A stretch of 62,705 nucleotides of DNA. It comes from Rhizobium sp. Q54 (lineage in GTDB: Bacteria; Pseudomonadota; Alphaproteobacteria; ATCC43930; CGMCC-115725). Of the stretch, positions 22,725 to 32,040 are shown one piece after another; within the stretch, counting starts at the first letter, position 1, and every line of letters starts with the position of its first letter. The DNA lies in assembly GCA_945861155.1 (NCBI GenBank), contig CAMATN010000009.1:1-62705 (forward strand). Direction: 5' to 3'. A model generated the notes under the pieces. The model ran no database searches, was not told the origin of the DNA, and saw only the letters and a list, made by a program, of their open reading frames with translations. The position numbers were made by a program, and so were the translations under genes.

Positions 22725-25127
22725 CTACAATGCGATTTCGCGATCGTAGGCGGCACGTTTCAGTGCGCCAAGCGCCGCCGCGAAATCGAATCCCTCGGTC
22801 GCCGCCTGAATTTCACTAAAATGCTCACCCAAGGTGTCGCGCAGTACCGCTGAATTTTCCGTTAAGAAGGCGATTGCCGCCACGTCGCTGTCGGCGAGCA
22901 GCCGCGCGAGCTGCCGCGACGCCGGCCCGGCCCCTTGGCGATCGAGCGGGCCGGGCAGCGGCGCTGCCGGAAGCGGCAGGACGCGGCGAATCTCGGCAAT
23001 CAGCGCGTCGAGCGCGGCGCCCAGCGTCCCGATCGCCGGAGCGAGTTCGCGCGGGGCGGCGCCGGCCCGGATCGCCGCCTCGACCTGTTGCGCCCGCGCC
23101 GTCAAAGCCTCGGCGCCGATGCCGCCGGCGACCCCGCGCAGCGTATGCGCCAGGCGTTCGGCCGTTTCGCGGTCGCCGTCCCGCAGCGCCGCCGCGATCT
23201 CGCGCGGCGCGCTCTGCTGCCGGTCGGCGAATTTATGCAGCAGCGCGATGTAATGGGCGGCATTGCCCGACATGCGCCGCAGCCCGGCGACGACATCGAG
23301 CCCCGAGATCGCCGGCAGACTGGCGGCCGAGGCGGCAATCGCCGGCTTGCCTGCCTCCGGTTTGTCGGTCGGTTTATCGGCCTCCGGGTCGTCGCCGCCG
23401 ATCCAGCGCAGCAGGGAAGCGCGCAGGGCGTCGGGCTCGACCGGCTTCGCCACATGGTCGTTCATGCCGGCGGCGAGGCAGCGCGCGCGATCCTCGATCA
23501 TCGCGTTGGCGGTCATCGCGATGATCGGGAGCTCGCGGTGCCGCGGCGACCGGCGGATTGCCCGGGTCGCGGTCAGGCCATCCATCACCGGCATCTGCAT
23601 ATCCATCAGGACCGCGGCATAGTGATCGGGTTGGTGGGCCAAGATCTCGTCGACCGCGACCGAGCCGTCCGGCGCCAGCTCCACCGCGAACCCGAACTCA
23701 CCGAGGAGGCCCAGCGCCACCTCCTGGTTCAGCTCGTTGTCCTCGACCAGCAGGATGCGACGGCCCCGCCAGGATGCGGGGGTGTTCGCCGCGGCTTGGA
23801 TGGCCGGCTCCGGCTCGGGCCAGGGGCCGCCCTCGGGATCGTGCAGCGCGTGACTGATGATGTTGAGCAGCAGCGACGGCGTGAACGGCTTCGGCAGCAG
23901 GTATTCGACCCCGACCTGCCGCGCCTCGTCGGTGACCTCCTCGCCCCACGCGCCGATCATCAGGATGATCCGGGGCGCCGGATCGAGGCCCAGCGCGTTG
24001 ATTTCCGCGGCGGTTTCGAAACCGTCGAGATCCGGCATCTCCGCATCGAGCAGCACCAGCGCGAACGGTTCGCCGGCAGAAGCCGAATCGGCGACGGCGG
24101 CAATCGCGGCGCGGCCGGTGCCCGTGCTGCTGGCGGCAAAGCCCATGCCGGTCAACATCGCGGCGACGATTTCGCGGGCGCGCGGATGGTCGTCGACGAC
24201 CAGAATCGGCAGGTCGCGCAGATCGGGCGCGGGCACCGCGATCTGTCCGGGGGAACCCCTGCCGAGCCGCGCGGTAAACCAGAACAGGCTGCCGGCGCCC
24301 TCGGTGCTGTCGACCCCGACCGAGCCGCCCATCGCCTGCGCCAGGCTCCGGCAGATCACGAGGCCGAGGCCGGTGCCGCCGTACCTGCGGGTGACCGAGC
24401 TGTCGGCCTGCTGAAACGGCTGGAACAGGCGCCCGCGCTGCTCCTCGCTGAGCCCGACGCCGGTGTCGCGCACCGCGCAATAGAGCAGCACCTCGGTGTC
24501 GGTCTCCTCGCGCACCTCGACGATCAGCTCAACTTCGCCCTGTTCGGTAAACTTGACCGCGTTGGCCCCGTAATTGACAAATATCTGGCTCAGCCGCAGC
24601 GGGTCGCCGATCAGCGTGAAATTCAGCCGCGGATCGACGTTGAAGATAAGTTCGAGCCCCTTGGCGGCGGCCTTCCCGCCGATCAGATTGCCGACCCGGT
24701 CGAGGATCTCGTCGGGCTCGAACTCGGTCCGCTCGAACGCGAGCTTGCCGGCCTCGAGCTTGGAAAAATCGAGAATGTCGTTGACGATCTCGAGCAGCAT
24801 CTGCGCCGCCTGCTGAATTTTCGCCAGATACCCGCGCTGATGCGCCGTCAGGCTGGTCTTGAGCAGCAGGTTCGACAAGCCGATGACCGCATTCATCGGG
24901 GTGCGGATCTCGTGGCTCATATTGGCGAAGAAATCGGCTTTGACGCGCGCGGCCGATTCAGCCAGCTCGTTGGCGGCGCGCATCGCCGCCTCGGCCTCCT
25001 CGTGTTCGGCGGCTGACGCGGCCCGCCCTTCGCTGTCGGCGAGCCGCGCCCTCAGGCGATGGTTGCCGACCGCCAGCAATACACAGAGCACCAGCAACAA
25101 CCCGGCCAGCACCCAGCCAAATTTCAC
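22725..25127 (-). CDS. hybrid sensor histidine kinase with two receiver domains and Hpt
   Basis: 800 residues from GTG 25127, preceded by AAGGA; a TTG at 25163 would add 12. One membrane span (about 5-20) is followed by a short coiled coil, then HisKA with ADFFANMSHEIRTPMN (His72), and HATPase with NAVKFTEQG, DTGVGL and GGTGLGL. Receiver 1 has LVLLDAEMPDLDGFE and receiver 2 AVLMDMQMPVMDG. A C-terminal Hpt domain carries AHTLRGVAGGIGA. No periplasmic sensor domain exists, so the input is membrane-borne or cytosolic. A four-step BarA-like phosphorelay is implied, probably feeding the adjacent HD-GYP regulator. Confidence 0.94.
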   Translation of the reverse strand: MKFGWVLAGLLLVLCVLLAVGNHRLRARLADSEGRAASAAEHEEAEAAMRAANELAESAARVKADFFANMSHEIRTPMNAVIGLSNLLLKTSLTAHQRGYLAKIQQAAQMLLEIVNDILDFSKLEAGKLAFERTEFEPDEILDRVGNLIGGKAAAKGLELIFNVDPRLNFTLIGDPLRLSQIFVNYGANAVKFTEQGEVELIVEVREETDTEVLLYCAVRDTGVGLSEEQRGRLFQPFQQADSSVTRRYGGTGLGLVICRSLAQAMGGSVGVDSTEGAGSLFWFTARLGRGSPGQIAVPAPDLRDLPILVVDDHPRAREIVAAMLTGMGFAASSTGTGRAAIAAVADSASAGEPFALVLLDAEMPDLDGFETAAEINALGLDPAPRIILMIGAWGEEVTDEARQVGVEYLLPKPFTPSLLLNIISHALHDPEGGPWPEPEPAIQAAANTPASWRGRRILLVEDNELNQEVALGLLGEFGFAVELAPDGSVAVDEILAHQPDHYAAVLMDMQMPVMDGLTATRAIRRSPRHRELPIIAMTANAMIEDRARCLAAGMNDHVAKPVEPDALRASLLRWIGGDDPEADKPTDKPEAGKPAIAASAASLPAISGLDVVAGLRRMSGNAAHYIALLHKFADRQQSAPREIAAALRDGDRETAERLAHTLRGVAGGIGAEALTARAQQVEAAIRAGAAPRELAPAIGTLGAALDALIAEIRRVLPLPAAPLPGPLDRQGAGPASRQLARLLADSDVAAIAFLTENSAVLRDTLGEHFSEIQAATEGFDFAAALGALKRAAYDREIAL

Positions 25128-25227
25128 GCCGTTGTTCCTTACCGGTGTGCCGGCCGATCGCAACCGGCGTCAATTTTCAGCCACCACAATAGCAGATTTT
25201 ACCTCCACCAATAAAAGGCCGGCGCAT

Positions 25228-25258
25228 AAAAAAACGGCCGGGCGCGAGGCCCGGCCGT
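25228..25258 (-). terminator. intrinsic terminator of the BAX-inhibitor gene
   Basis: On the minus strand a 10-bp stem (ACGGCCGGGC at 25234-25243 pairing with GCCCGGCCGT at 25249-25258) with loop GCGAG is followed by seven T residues, read from the A-run at 25228-25234. It lies 27 bases beyond the stop of the minus-strand gene at 25285. Confidence 0.9.
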
Positions 25259-25284
25259 CCGGAGGTCTGTTGATCGGTTTGCCG

Positions 25285-26013
25285 TCAGTCGCGGCGGACA
25301 CCGAGCAACTGCATTAGCATGACGAACAGGTTGATGAAGTCGAGGTACAGGGTCAGCGCGCCCATGATCGCCTGCTTGCTGACGGTGTCGCCGTCGGCGT
25401 ACTGGTACTCGTAATACGTCTCCTTGATCCGCTGCGTGTCCCACGCGGTCAGGCCGACGAACACAAGAACGCCGATCACCGAGATCGCGAAGTGCAGCGC
25501 CGACGAGGCGAGGAAGATGTTGACGACGCTGGCAAGGAGGATTCCGATCAGCCCCATGATCAGGAAGGAGCCGAACCGGCTCAGATCGCGCTTTGTCGTG
25601 TAGCCGTAGAGGCTCATCGCCGCAAAGGTGCCGGCGGTGATGAAGAACACGCGCGCGATGCTGGCTCCGGTGAACCTCATGAAGATCGACGCCAGCGACA
25701 GGCCCATCAGGGTGGCGAAGACCCAGAACAAGGCCTGCGCCGTACTCGCCTGCATCTTCTGGAGGCCGTAGCTGATCCATAGAACGAGACCGAGCGGCGC
25801 CAGCATGATCAGCCAGATAAACGGCGTCTGTGCGACTTGCGCGTACATCCCGGATTGCGCAAAGACGTAGGCGACGATGCCGGTCAGCGCCAGACCCGAC
25901 GCCATGTAGTTGTAGATGCGAAGCATATAGTCCCGCAGACCGACATCGATGTCGGCCGGGACTCCCGTAACCGCCGGTCGCACCGTCCAGCGGGGCTGCG
26001 ATCCCAAAGCCAT
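25285..26013 (-). CDS. BAX-inhibitor-1 family membrane protein (YbhL/YccA type)
   Basis: 242 residues from ATG 26013, which has GGAGGGGG just upstream. Seven hydrophobic spans are visible, with the first landmark YMLRIYNYMASGLALTGIVA, then APLGLVLWISYGLQKM, GASIARVFFITAGTFAAMSLYGYTTKRDLS and the C-terminal TLYLDFINLFVMLMQLLG ending GVRRD. These match the Bax1-I/TMBIM family, which in bacteria are inner-membrane proteins thought to form pH-sensitive Ca2+ leak channels. The gene stands alone with its own terminator. Confidence 0.94.
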   Translation of the reverse strand: MALGSQPRWTVRPAVTGVPADIDVGLRDYMLRIYNYMASGLALTGIVAYVFAQSGMYAQVAQTPFIWLIMLAPLGLVLWISYGLQKMQASTAQALFWVFATLMGLSLASIFMRFTGASIARVFFITAGTFAAMSLYGYTTKRDLSRFGSFLIMGLIGILLASVVNIFLASSALHFAISVIGVLVFVGLTAWDTQRIKETYYEYQYADGDTVSKQAIMGALTLYLDFINLFVMLMQLLGVRRD

Positions 26014-26137
26014 AGACCCCCTCCAGCGAGAGCGCGAGGATGATTCCTCGCCTCCCGATATTGGCATATCCCGGACCTGATTCAATAACGACCCGACACC
26101 CTATACCAAGTGGCTGCAAATCCAGCGGGGGCCGGGG

Positions 26138-28708
26138 TTACGCGTCGCGCAGATAGCGGGCCGGCTTGGCGCCAAGCGCGCGCCAGGTCCCGGCGAAGCC
26201 GATCGCCAGCGTTAGCAGCACCGCGCTCCCCGCCGTCGCCAGCAAGGGGCCGGGCAGGAACGCCCACTCGGTCTTCATCGGCCCGGTGACGAGGCCCCAG
26301 GCGGCGAGCGTGCCGACCCCGGCGGCGGCGAGCGCCGTCACGACGCCGAGCAGCATGTGCTCGATCAGGAAAGCGGCGGCGAGGCGCCCTCGGGTCGCGC
26401 CGAGCACCTTCAGCAACACAGAATCGTACATCCGCTGACGATGGCCGGCGGCGACGGCGCCACCCAGCACCAGCATTCCGGCGGCCAGCGTGACCAGCGC
26501 GACGATGCGGATCGCGCCGCCGATCGTCGCGACGACCCCGGCCACCGCGGCAAGCGCCTCGCGCACCGGGATCGCCGAGACATTGGGAAAACGCTCGGTG
26601 ACCTGGCGAACCACGCGCTCCGCCTCTTCCGGCGCCGCGTAGAGCGCGGCGAGGTGGGTCCGCGGCGCCGCTTCGAGCGCGCCCGGCGCGAACACGATCG
26701 CGAAATTGATGCCGAGCCCGGTCCATTCGATCTGCCGCAAATTGGCGATGCGCCCGGTAATGTCGCGCCCGAGCAGGTTGACGGTCAGCGTGTCGCCGAC
26801 CCCAAGCCCCATGCCGCGCGCCAGCGCCGCGTCGAACGAGATCAGCGGTGGGCCGCGATAGTCGGCCGGCCACCACGCGCCGTCGACGATCCGCGCGCCG
26901 GACGGCAGGGCCGCCGCATAGGTCAGCCCGCGCTCGCCGCGCAGCGCCCATTGCGCATCGGGGGCTACCCGCGCCTCCTCGACCGGGGCGCCGTTGAGCC
27001 GGGTGATCCGGCCGCGCAGCATCGGCACCTGCTCGACGCTGGCGCCGGCCGCGGCGCGCACGATCTCCTCGAACCCGGCGAGCTGATCGGGCTGCAGGTC
27101 GATGAAGAAATCGGCGGGAGCGCGCTCGGCGAGCCGGCCGTCGATCTCGACCGCGAGATTGCCCTGCACGAGCGCGATCACGATCATCACGCTGAGACCG
27201 AGCCCGAGCGACAGCACGATCCGCGCGGTCGGCGCCCCCGGCCGGTGCAGATTGCCGAGCGCCAGCCGCAACAGCGGTGAGGCGGGGCGGGGCAGCAGCC
27301 GCGCCCCGGCGACGATCAGCCAGCCGGCGACCCGAAACAGGACGAACGCCGCGACGGCGCCGGCGATATACCACAGCGCAAAGCGGCGCTCGGGCGCGCT
27401 CAACACGATCAGCGCCGCGAGGCCGAGGGCGGACGCCGCACTGGCCGCCGCCGCCAGCGGCCGAAGCCGCCGCGGCGCCGGCGCGACCCGGTCGCGCCAC
27501 AGCGCGCCGGGCGGAATGCGGCCGATCGCGGTCAGCGGCCACAGCGCGAACAGCAAAACCGTCAGCAGCCCACAAATCGCGGCGACCGCCAGCGGGACGG
27601 GATAGATGCCGAGGGGCAGGGACACCGCCATCGCGGCGGGCAGCAGCTTGCCGGCGAGCGGCCCCAGCAGTGCCGGCGTGACGCCGCCCAGTACCAGGCC
27701 GGCGGCGATGCCGAGGATCGCGAGCGCCAGTATCTGCAGGAAATAGGCGGCGAAGACGAGCCGGGTCGAGGCGCCGAGGCATTTCAGCGTGGCGATCGCC
27801 TCGGTCTTGCTGGCGATATAGCCGGCGACGGCGTTGCCGATCCCGACCCCGCCGACCAGCAACGCGGTGACGCCGATCAGGTTCAGAAAAAATCCGACCC
27901 GGTCGATCAGCCGCTGCAGCGCGGGCGAGGCATCCGCGCTGCTCTGCAACTGCCAGCCGGCCTGCGGGAAGGCGGCCCGCGCATCGCCGATCCATCGGGC
28001 GGCGTCCAGCTCCAGCGGGAAACGCAGCCGGTATTCGTAATTGACCAGCGCGCCCGGGCGTAAGAGCCCCGTCCGCGCCAAAGCGGCCTCGGCGACGATG
28101 ACCCGCGGTCCGAAAGCGAGCCCGCCAAACGCCGCGTCCGGCAGGCGCTCGATCGTCGCCGCCAGACGCAGCACCGCCTCGCCGACCCGGAATTCGTCGC
28201 CGATCGAAAGCCCCAGACGGCTCGCCATCGCCGTTTCGGCGACCGCACCGAACGCACGCTCGTCAGAGACCGGCTCGCCAGGGGCCAGGGCAGTCGCGAG
28301 CGGCCCGGCCGGCATTAGCGCCACCGCGCCGTACAGCGGATAGGCGGCGTCGACCGCCTGCAGCTCAATCAGGCTGCGCCGCTCGCCGTCGAGCGAGCGC
28401 GCCATCGCGCGCAATTTCGCGGTCTCGGAAAGGGCGCCGGCGCGTGCCAGGAACTGACGCTCGGCCGCGCTCGCCGGCCGCAACGCGAGGCGGGCTCGAA
28501 CATCGCCGCCCAGCAGGCGCCGCGCATCGGCGCGCAAGCCCGCCTCGACCGCGGCGGCGAGCGAGCCGATCGCGGCAATCGCGCCGACCCCGAGGACGAG
28601 ACAGGCCAGAAAAATCCGAAACCCGCGCACCCCGCCGCGCAGTTCGCGGCGCGCCAGGCGAAAGGCCAGGCCGAGAGCGCACAACTCCCTCATCGCCGAT
28701 AGCTTCAT
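26138..28708 (-). CDS. ybbP: ABC exporter permease, FtsX family (YbbP-like)
   Basis: 856 residues from ATG 28708, the first in-frame ATG after the ATPase gene's stop. The N-terminal span FLACLVLGVGAIAAIGSLA is followed by a large periplasmic region, then two FtsX-like membrane blocks: GVTALLVGGVGIGNAVAGYIASKTEAIATLKCLGAS in the middle and IRIVALVTLAAGMLVLGGAVAAGHRQRMYDSVLLKVLGAT near the C-terminus. Size and duplicated FtsX layout match YbbP. With YbbA it should form an exporter or lipid/protein extractor; the E. coli substrate is unknown. It is translationally close (four bases) to ybbA. Confidence 0.93.
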   Translation of the reverse strand: MKLSAMRELCALGLAFRLARRELRGGVRGFRIFLACLVLGVGAIAAIGSLAAAVEAGLRADARRLLGGDVRARLALRPASAAERQFLARAGALSETAKLRAMARSLDGERRSLIELQAVDAAYPLYGAVALMPAGPLATALAPGEPVSDERAFGAVAETAMASRLGLSIGDEFRVGEAVLRLAATIERLPDAAFGGLAFGPRVIVAEAALARTGLLRPGALVNYEYRLRFPLELDAARWIGDARAAFPQAGWQLQSSADASPALQRLIDRVGFFLNLIGVTALLVGGVGIGNAVAGYIASKTEAIATLKCLGASTRLVFAAYFLQILALAILGIAAGLVLGGVTPALLGPLAGKLLPAAMAVSLPLGIYPVPLAVAAICGLLTVLLFALWPLTAIGRIPPGALWRDRVAPAPRRLRPLAAAASAASALGLAALIVLSAPERRFALWYIAGAVAAFVLFRVAGWLIVAGARLLPRPASPLLRLALGNLHRPGAPTARIVLSLGLGLSVMIVIALVQGNLAVEIDGRLAERAPADFFIDLQPDQLAGFEEIVRAAAGASVEQVPMLRGRITRLNGAPVEEARVAPDAQWALRGERGLTYAAALPSGARIVDGAWWPADYRGPPLISFDAALARGMGLGVGDTLTVNLLGRDITGRIANLRQIEWTGLGINFAIVFAPGALEAAPRTHLAALYAAPEEAERVVRQVTERFPNVSAIPVREALAAVAGVVATIGGAIRIVALVTLAAGMLVLGGAVAAGHRQRMYDSVLLKVLGATRGRLAAAFLIEHMLLGVVTALAAAGVGTLAAWGLVTGPMKTEWAFLPGPLLATAGSAVLLTLAIGFAGTWRALGAKPARYLRDA

Positions 28709-28712
28709 AAGC

Positions 28713-29462
28713 TCATCGGGAGCCCACGCTCGGGACCACCCTCGCCGAACAGGAAGCAGCAGCATTGCGCCGCTCGCCGACGACGCGGCCGTCTTCGAGC
28801 TGCAGCTGGCGTTCGCAGCGCTCGGCGAGCCTCTCGTCGTGGGTGATCAGCAGCAGGGCCGAACCGAGCCGGGTATGTTCCTCGAACAGGCAATCGATTA
28901 CGACGCCGCCGGTCTTGCCGTCGAGATTGCCGGTCGGCTCATCGGCCAGCAGCAGCGCCGGGCCGGCGACCAGCGCGCGGGCTATCGCCACGCGTTGCTG
29001 CTCGCCGCCGGACAGCTGGCCGGGATAATGGCGCAGCCGATGGCCGAGCCCAATCCGAGCGAGCGCCGCCTCGGCCGCCGCCGCGGCGTCGCGGTCCCCG
29101 GCCAGTTCCAACGGGATCGCAACATTTTCGAGCGCGGTCATCGTCGGCAGCAGGTGAAACGCCTGGAACACGATCCCGATATGGCGGCGCCGCAGCCGCG
29201 CCAGCGCATTCTCGTCGAGCTGCCCAAGATCGTGCCCGGCGACGACGACCCGGCCGGCACTCGGCCGCTCCAGCCCGGCCAAAACCATCATCAAACTCGA
29301 TTTTCCCGACCCCGACGGGCCGAGCAGCGCGACGGTCTCGCCGGCCTCGATCGCGAGCGAAATGCCGCGTAGAATCGCGACCGGCCCGGCCGCACTCGCC
29401 AGGCTGAGGGACACGTCGTCGAAGAGGACCAGCGGGCTGCCGGGGGAAACCGGAGGCGTCAT
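28713..29462 (-). CDS. ybbA: ABC transporter ATP-binding protein (YbbA-like)
   Basis: 249 residues from ATG 29462. Walker A GPSGSGKSS (near 50), Q-loop VFQAFHLLPTM, signature LSGGEQQR, Walker B LLLADEPTGNLD and the H-loop LLITHDERLAERC are all intact. The LolD/MacB-like subfamily pairs with FtsX-type permeases, as here with the gene four bases downstream. It lies divergent from tesA across about 157 bases, the same neighbourhood as ybbA-tesA in enterobacteria. Confidence 0.95.
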   Translation of the reverse strand: MTPPVSPGSPLVLFDDVSLSLASAAGPVAILRGISLAIEAGETVALLGPSGSGKSSLMMVLAGLERPSAGRVVVAGHDLGQLDENALARLRRRHIGIVFQAFHLLPTMTALENVAIPLELAGDRDAAAAAEAALARIGLGHRLRHYPGQLSGGEQQRVAIARALVAGPALLLADEPTGNLDGKTGGVVIDCLFEEHTRLGSALLLITHDERLAERCERQLQLEDGRVVGERRNAAASCSARVVPSVGSR

Positions 29463-29619
29463 GCGCAGGATAAGCCGCGGCAAGGCAAGGGTTTCGACGA
29501 TATGGCCCAGCGCCTTCGCATTTCAACGCGCCGCCGCTTTAATGCGGCTCGGGGTCGATGTTTAGGGCTACCCGTCGCTCCCCAGTGTTACAAGTCGCAG
29601 TGGGAACGAGGGGAATCGC

Positions 29620-30309
29620 GTGGGTCGGAGATCTTGTGGGTGGCTGGCGCAACGATGCGGCCTGCTGCTCGCCGCGCTGATCGGCTGCGCCGCACCCGCG
29701 GCGGCGCAATCCCTCGCGGTGCTGGCGTTCGGGGACAGCCTGACCGCCGGCTTCGGCTTGCCCGTGGAGGCCGCCTTTCCGGCCCGGCTCGAAGCGCGGC
29801 TGCGCGCCGACGGGATCGCCGCGCGTGTCGTCAATGCCGGGGTGTCGGGCGATACCACCACCGCGGGGCTGGCGCGGCTCGATTGGGCGCTCGCCGAGAA
29901 GCCCGACATCGTGATCCTGGAACTCGGCGCCAACGACGCGCTGCGCGGCATTGACCCGGCCGTAGTGCGCGCCAATCTCGACGCGATGATCGTCAAGACA
30001 CTGGCCAGCGGCGCCACGCTGCTGCTCGCCGGAATGCGCGCTCCGACCAATTGGGGCGAGGAATATCGACAAAAATTCGACCGCCTCTACCCCGAGCTTG
30101 CGCACGCGCGCGGGGTAACGCTTTATCCGTTTTTTCTCGACGGTGTGGCCATGGATCCAGAGCTTAATCAGGCGGACGGTCTCCATCCCAACGCGCGCGG
30201 CGTCGCGACGCTGGTCGAGCGCATCGCGCCCTCTGTCGCCGACCTAATCAAAAGTCGGCTGATCCAAAGTCGGCTAATCAAGAGTCGCCTGATCGGAGGC
30301 CGGCCATGA
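29620..30309 (+). CDS. tesA: TesA-like arylesterase/thioesterase (GDSL/SGNH hydrolase)
   Basis: 229 residues with GTG 29620 after GAGGGG. A signal peptide of about 29 residues (LLLAALIGCAAPAAAQ) directs it to the periplasm. Block I FGDSLTAGFG holds the nucleophile Ser, followed by NAGVSGDTTTAG, the oxyanion block LGANDALRG, and DGLHPNARG with catalytic Asp and His. The enzyme hydrolyses acyl esters or thioesters. Its C-terminus is lengthened by a 15-bp in-frame repeat giving KSRLIQSRLIKSRLIGGRP. The FIST gene overlaps its stop by four bases. Confidence 0.95.
   Translation: MGRRSCGWLAQRCGLLLAALIGCAAPAAAQSLAVLAFGDSLTAGFGLPVEAAFPARLEARLRADGIAARVVNAGVSGDTTTAGLARLDWALAEKPDIVILELGANDALRGIDPAVVRANLDAMIVKTLASGATLLLAGMRAPTNWGEEYRQKFDRLYPELAHARGVTLYPFFLDGVAMDPELNQADGLHPNARGVATLVERIAPSVADLIKSRLIQSRLIKSRLIGGRP
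30244..30303 (+). repeat. four 15-bp tandem units at the 3' end of tesA
   Basis: Units are CTAATCAAAAGTCGG, CTGATCCAAAGTCGG, CTAATCAAGAGTCGC and a diverged CTGATCGGAGGCCGG. They encode LIKSR, LIQSR, LIKSR, LIGGR and end six bases before the TesA stop codon. Confidence 0.9.
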
Positions 30310-31448
30310 CCGCGCCGTTCGCCGCCGCCTTCGCCGAGGGCGATCCCGCGACCCTTGGCGCGCGCCTGCTGGCGCAGCTGCCGGCCGGGCCGGGCGCCAC
30401 GCTCGGCATCCTCTACGTCAGCGAGCCGGCGGCGCCGGTCCTGCCGCAGCTGGTGCGCGAGCTGACCCAAGGCCTCGGCATCACCGCCTGGGTCGGCGGG
30501 GTCGGGCTCGGCGTTTGCGCCGCCGGGCAGGAGGTCTACGAGACCCCGGCCGCCGCGGTGCTGACCGCGAAGCTGCCGCCCGAGGGCTTTCGCTTGTTCG
30601 GGGCGACTGGCGATCCGGCCGCCGAACTGCCGCGTCACCATGCGCGCTGGATCGAGACGGTCTCGCCAACGCTCGCCCTGGTCCACGCCGATCCGCGCTG
30701 CGCCGATGTGATGCGCGCGACGATCGATGCCGGCGCGGCGAGCGGCGCCTTTCTGGTCGGAGGCCTGGTCTCGCATCGCTGCTCCGAGCCGCTGCTGGCC
30801 GGCGGCACCGGCGGGCCGGAAGGCGTCGCGCCGGCGTTGGGCAGCGCCGGCATTGCCGGGCTGCTGCTGGCGCCCGAGATCGCGGTCGCGACCGGGCTGA
30901 CCCAGGGCTGCATGCCGATAGGCCCGGTGCGCCGGATCGACGAGGCACGCGACAATGTCGTGATGGCGATCGACGGGGGTCCGGCGCTCGCGGCGTTCTA
31001 TCAGGATATCGGTCCTGAGCTGGCGCGCGACCCGCGCGGGCTCGGCGGCGTCATTTTCGCCGGGCTTCCGGTCGCGGGGTCCGACACCGGCGACTATCTC
31101 GTCCGCAACCTGATGGCGATCGATCCGGGGCATGGCTGGATCGTGCTCGGCGCCGAGGTCGCACCGGGCGACCGGATCGTCTTCTGCCGCCGCGATCCCG
31201 ACAGCGCTCGCGCCGACCTCGGCCGCATGCTGCGCCAGCTCAAGGGGCGGCTGTCCGGTCCCCCGAAGGCCGGCGTATATGTCAGCTGCATCGCCCGCGG
31301 CCGGGCGCTGTTCGGCGAGAACGGCGTCGAGACCGCCCTCATTCGCGAAACGCTCGGCGATTTTCCGCTGGTCGGGTTTTTCGCGAATGGCGAGATCTCG
31401 CGCGACCGTCTTTATGGCCATACCGGCGTGTTGACGCTGTTCGCATGA
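30306..31448 (+). CDS. FIST-domain sensor protein (FIST N plus FIST C)
   Basis: 380 residues. The N-terminal FIST domain (about 20-200) contains LGILYVSEPA, GITAWVGGVGLGVCAAG and ALVHADPRC; the C-terminal domain (about 215-360) has NVVMAIDGGPALAAF, VAPGDRIVFCRRD and GVYVSCIARGRALFGENGVE, then FPLVGFFANGEI, the family hallmark. FIST domains are thought to sense small ligands, often amino acids, and normally feed kinases or cyclases. Here no output domain is attached. ATG overlaps the tesA TGA by four bases, so the two are co-translated; a functional link is inferred. Confidence 0.9.
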   Translation: MTAPFAAAFAEGDPATLGARLLAQLPAGPGATLGILYVSEPAAPVLPQLVRELTQGLGITAWVGGVGLGVCAAGQEVYETPAAAVLTAKLPPEGFRLFGATGDPAAELPRHHARWIETVSPTLALVHADPRCADVMRATIDAGAASGAFLVGGLVSHRCSEPLLAGGTGGPEGVAPALGSAGIAGLLLAPEIAVATGLTQGCMPIGPVRRIDEARDNVVMAIDGGPALAAFYQDIGPELARDPRGLGGVIFAGLPVAGSDTGDYLVRNLMAIDPGHGWIVLGAEVAPGDRIVFCRRDPDSARADLGRMLRQLKGRLSGPPKAGVYVSCIARGRALFGENGVETALIRETLGDFPLVGFFANGEISRDRLYGHTGVLTLFA

Positions 31449-31482
31449 ACCGGGCGGGGAAATTTGCGGGGAGCGCAACATC

Positions 31483-32019
31483 GTGCTGCGCCTGTTTGTC
31501 GGGATCGAATTTCCGCCGGAGCTGAAGCTGCGCCTGTCGCTGTTGTGCAGCGGGATCGCCGGCGCGCGATGGCTCGACCCCGGCAATTTCCACCTGACGG
31601 TGCGCTTTATCGGCGAGGTCGCCGAAGACGTCGCTGCCGATGTCGACGAGGCGCTGGCCCGCGTCAAGGCGCCTCGTTTCCCGCTGCGCCTCGCCGGCGC
31701 CGGGGTGTTCGGCGGCAACCGGCCGAATGCCTTGTGGGTCGGCGTCGAGCGCGATCCCGCGCTCGTCGCGTTGCGCGACAAGATCGAGCTGGCGCTGATC
31801 CGGGCCGGGCTCGCGCCCGATCAGCGCAAATTCGCGCCGCATGTGACGCTGGCGCGGCTGCGCGACCCGGCGCCGGGAGAACTTGGTTATTTCCTCGCCG
31901 CGCACGCCCAATTCCGCGCCGACCCGCTGCCGGTCGAGCAGTTCAGCCTGATCGCCAGCTTTCCGACCAAAGCGGGCTCGGTTTACGAGGACCAGGCCGA
32001 CTATCGGCTGACCGGATAA
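31483..32019 (+). CDS. thpR: RNA 2',3'-cyclic phosphodiesterase (2H family, LigT/ThpR)
   Basis: 178 residues with GTG 31483 after GGGGAG. Both HxTx motifs of the 2H phosphoesterase family are visible: HLTVRF near residue 38 and HVTLAR near 126. FVGIEFPPELK at the N-terminus is standard. The enzyme opens 2',3'-cyclic phosphate on RNA ends and in some species joins tRNA halves in vitro. It starts 34 bases downstream of the FIST gene, and ends 21 bases from the convergent SCO1 gene. Confidence 0.94.
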   Translation: MLRLFVGIEFPPELKLRLSLLCSGIAGARWLDPGNFHLTVRFIGEVAEDVAADVDEALARVKAPRFPLRLAGAGVFGGNRPNALWVGVERDPALVALRDKIELALIRAGLAPDQRKFAPHVTLARLRDPAPGELGYFLAAHAQFRADPLPVEQFSLIASFPTKAGSVYEDQADYRLTG

Positions 32020-32040
32020 CGATCGATCCCGTCTCGCTGT

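Noticed and set aside
26082-27995. 637-codon open frame on the minus strand overlapping ybbP
   Set aside because: It is arginine/alanine-rich shadow coding in the wrong frame of the permease; no domain is recognisable.
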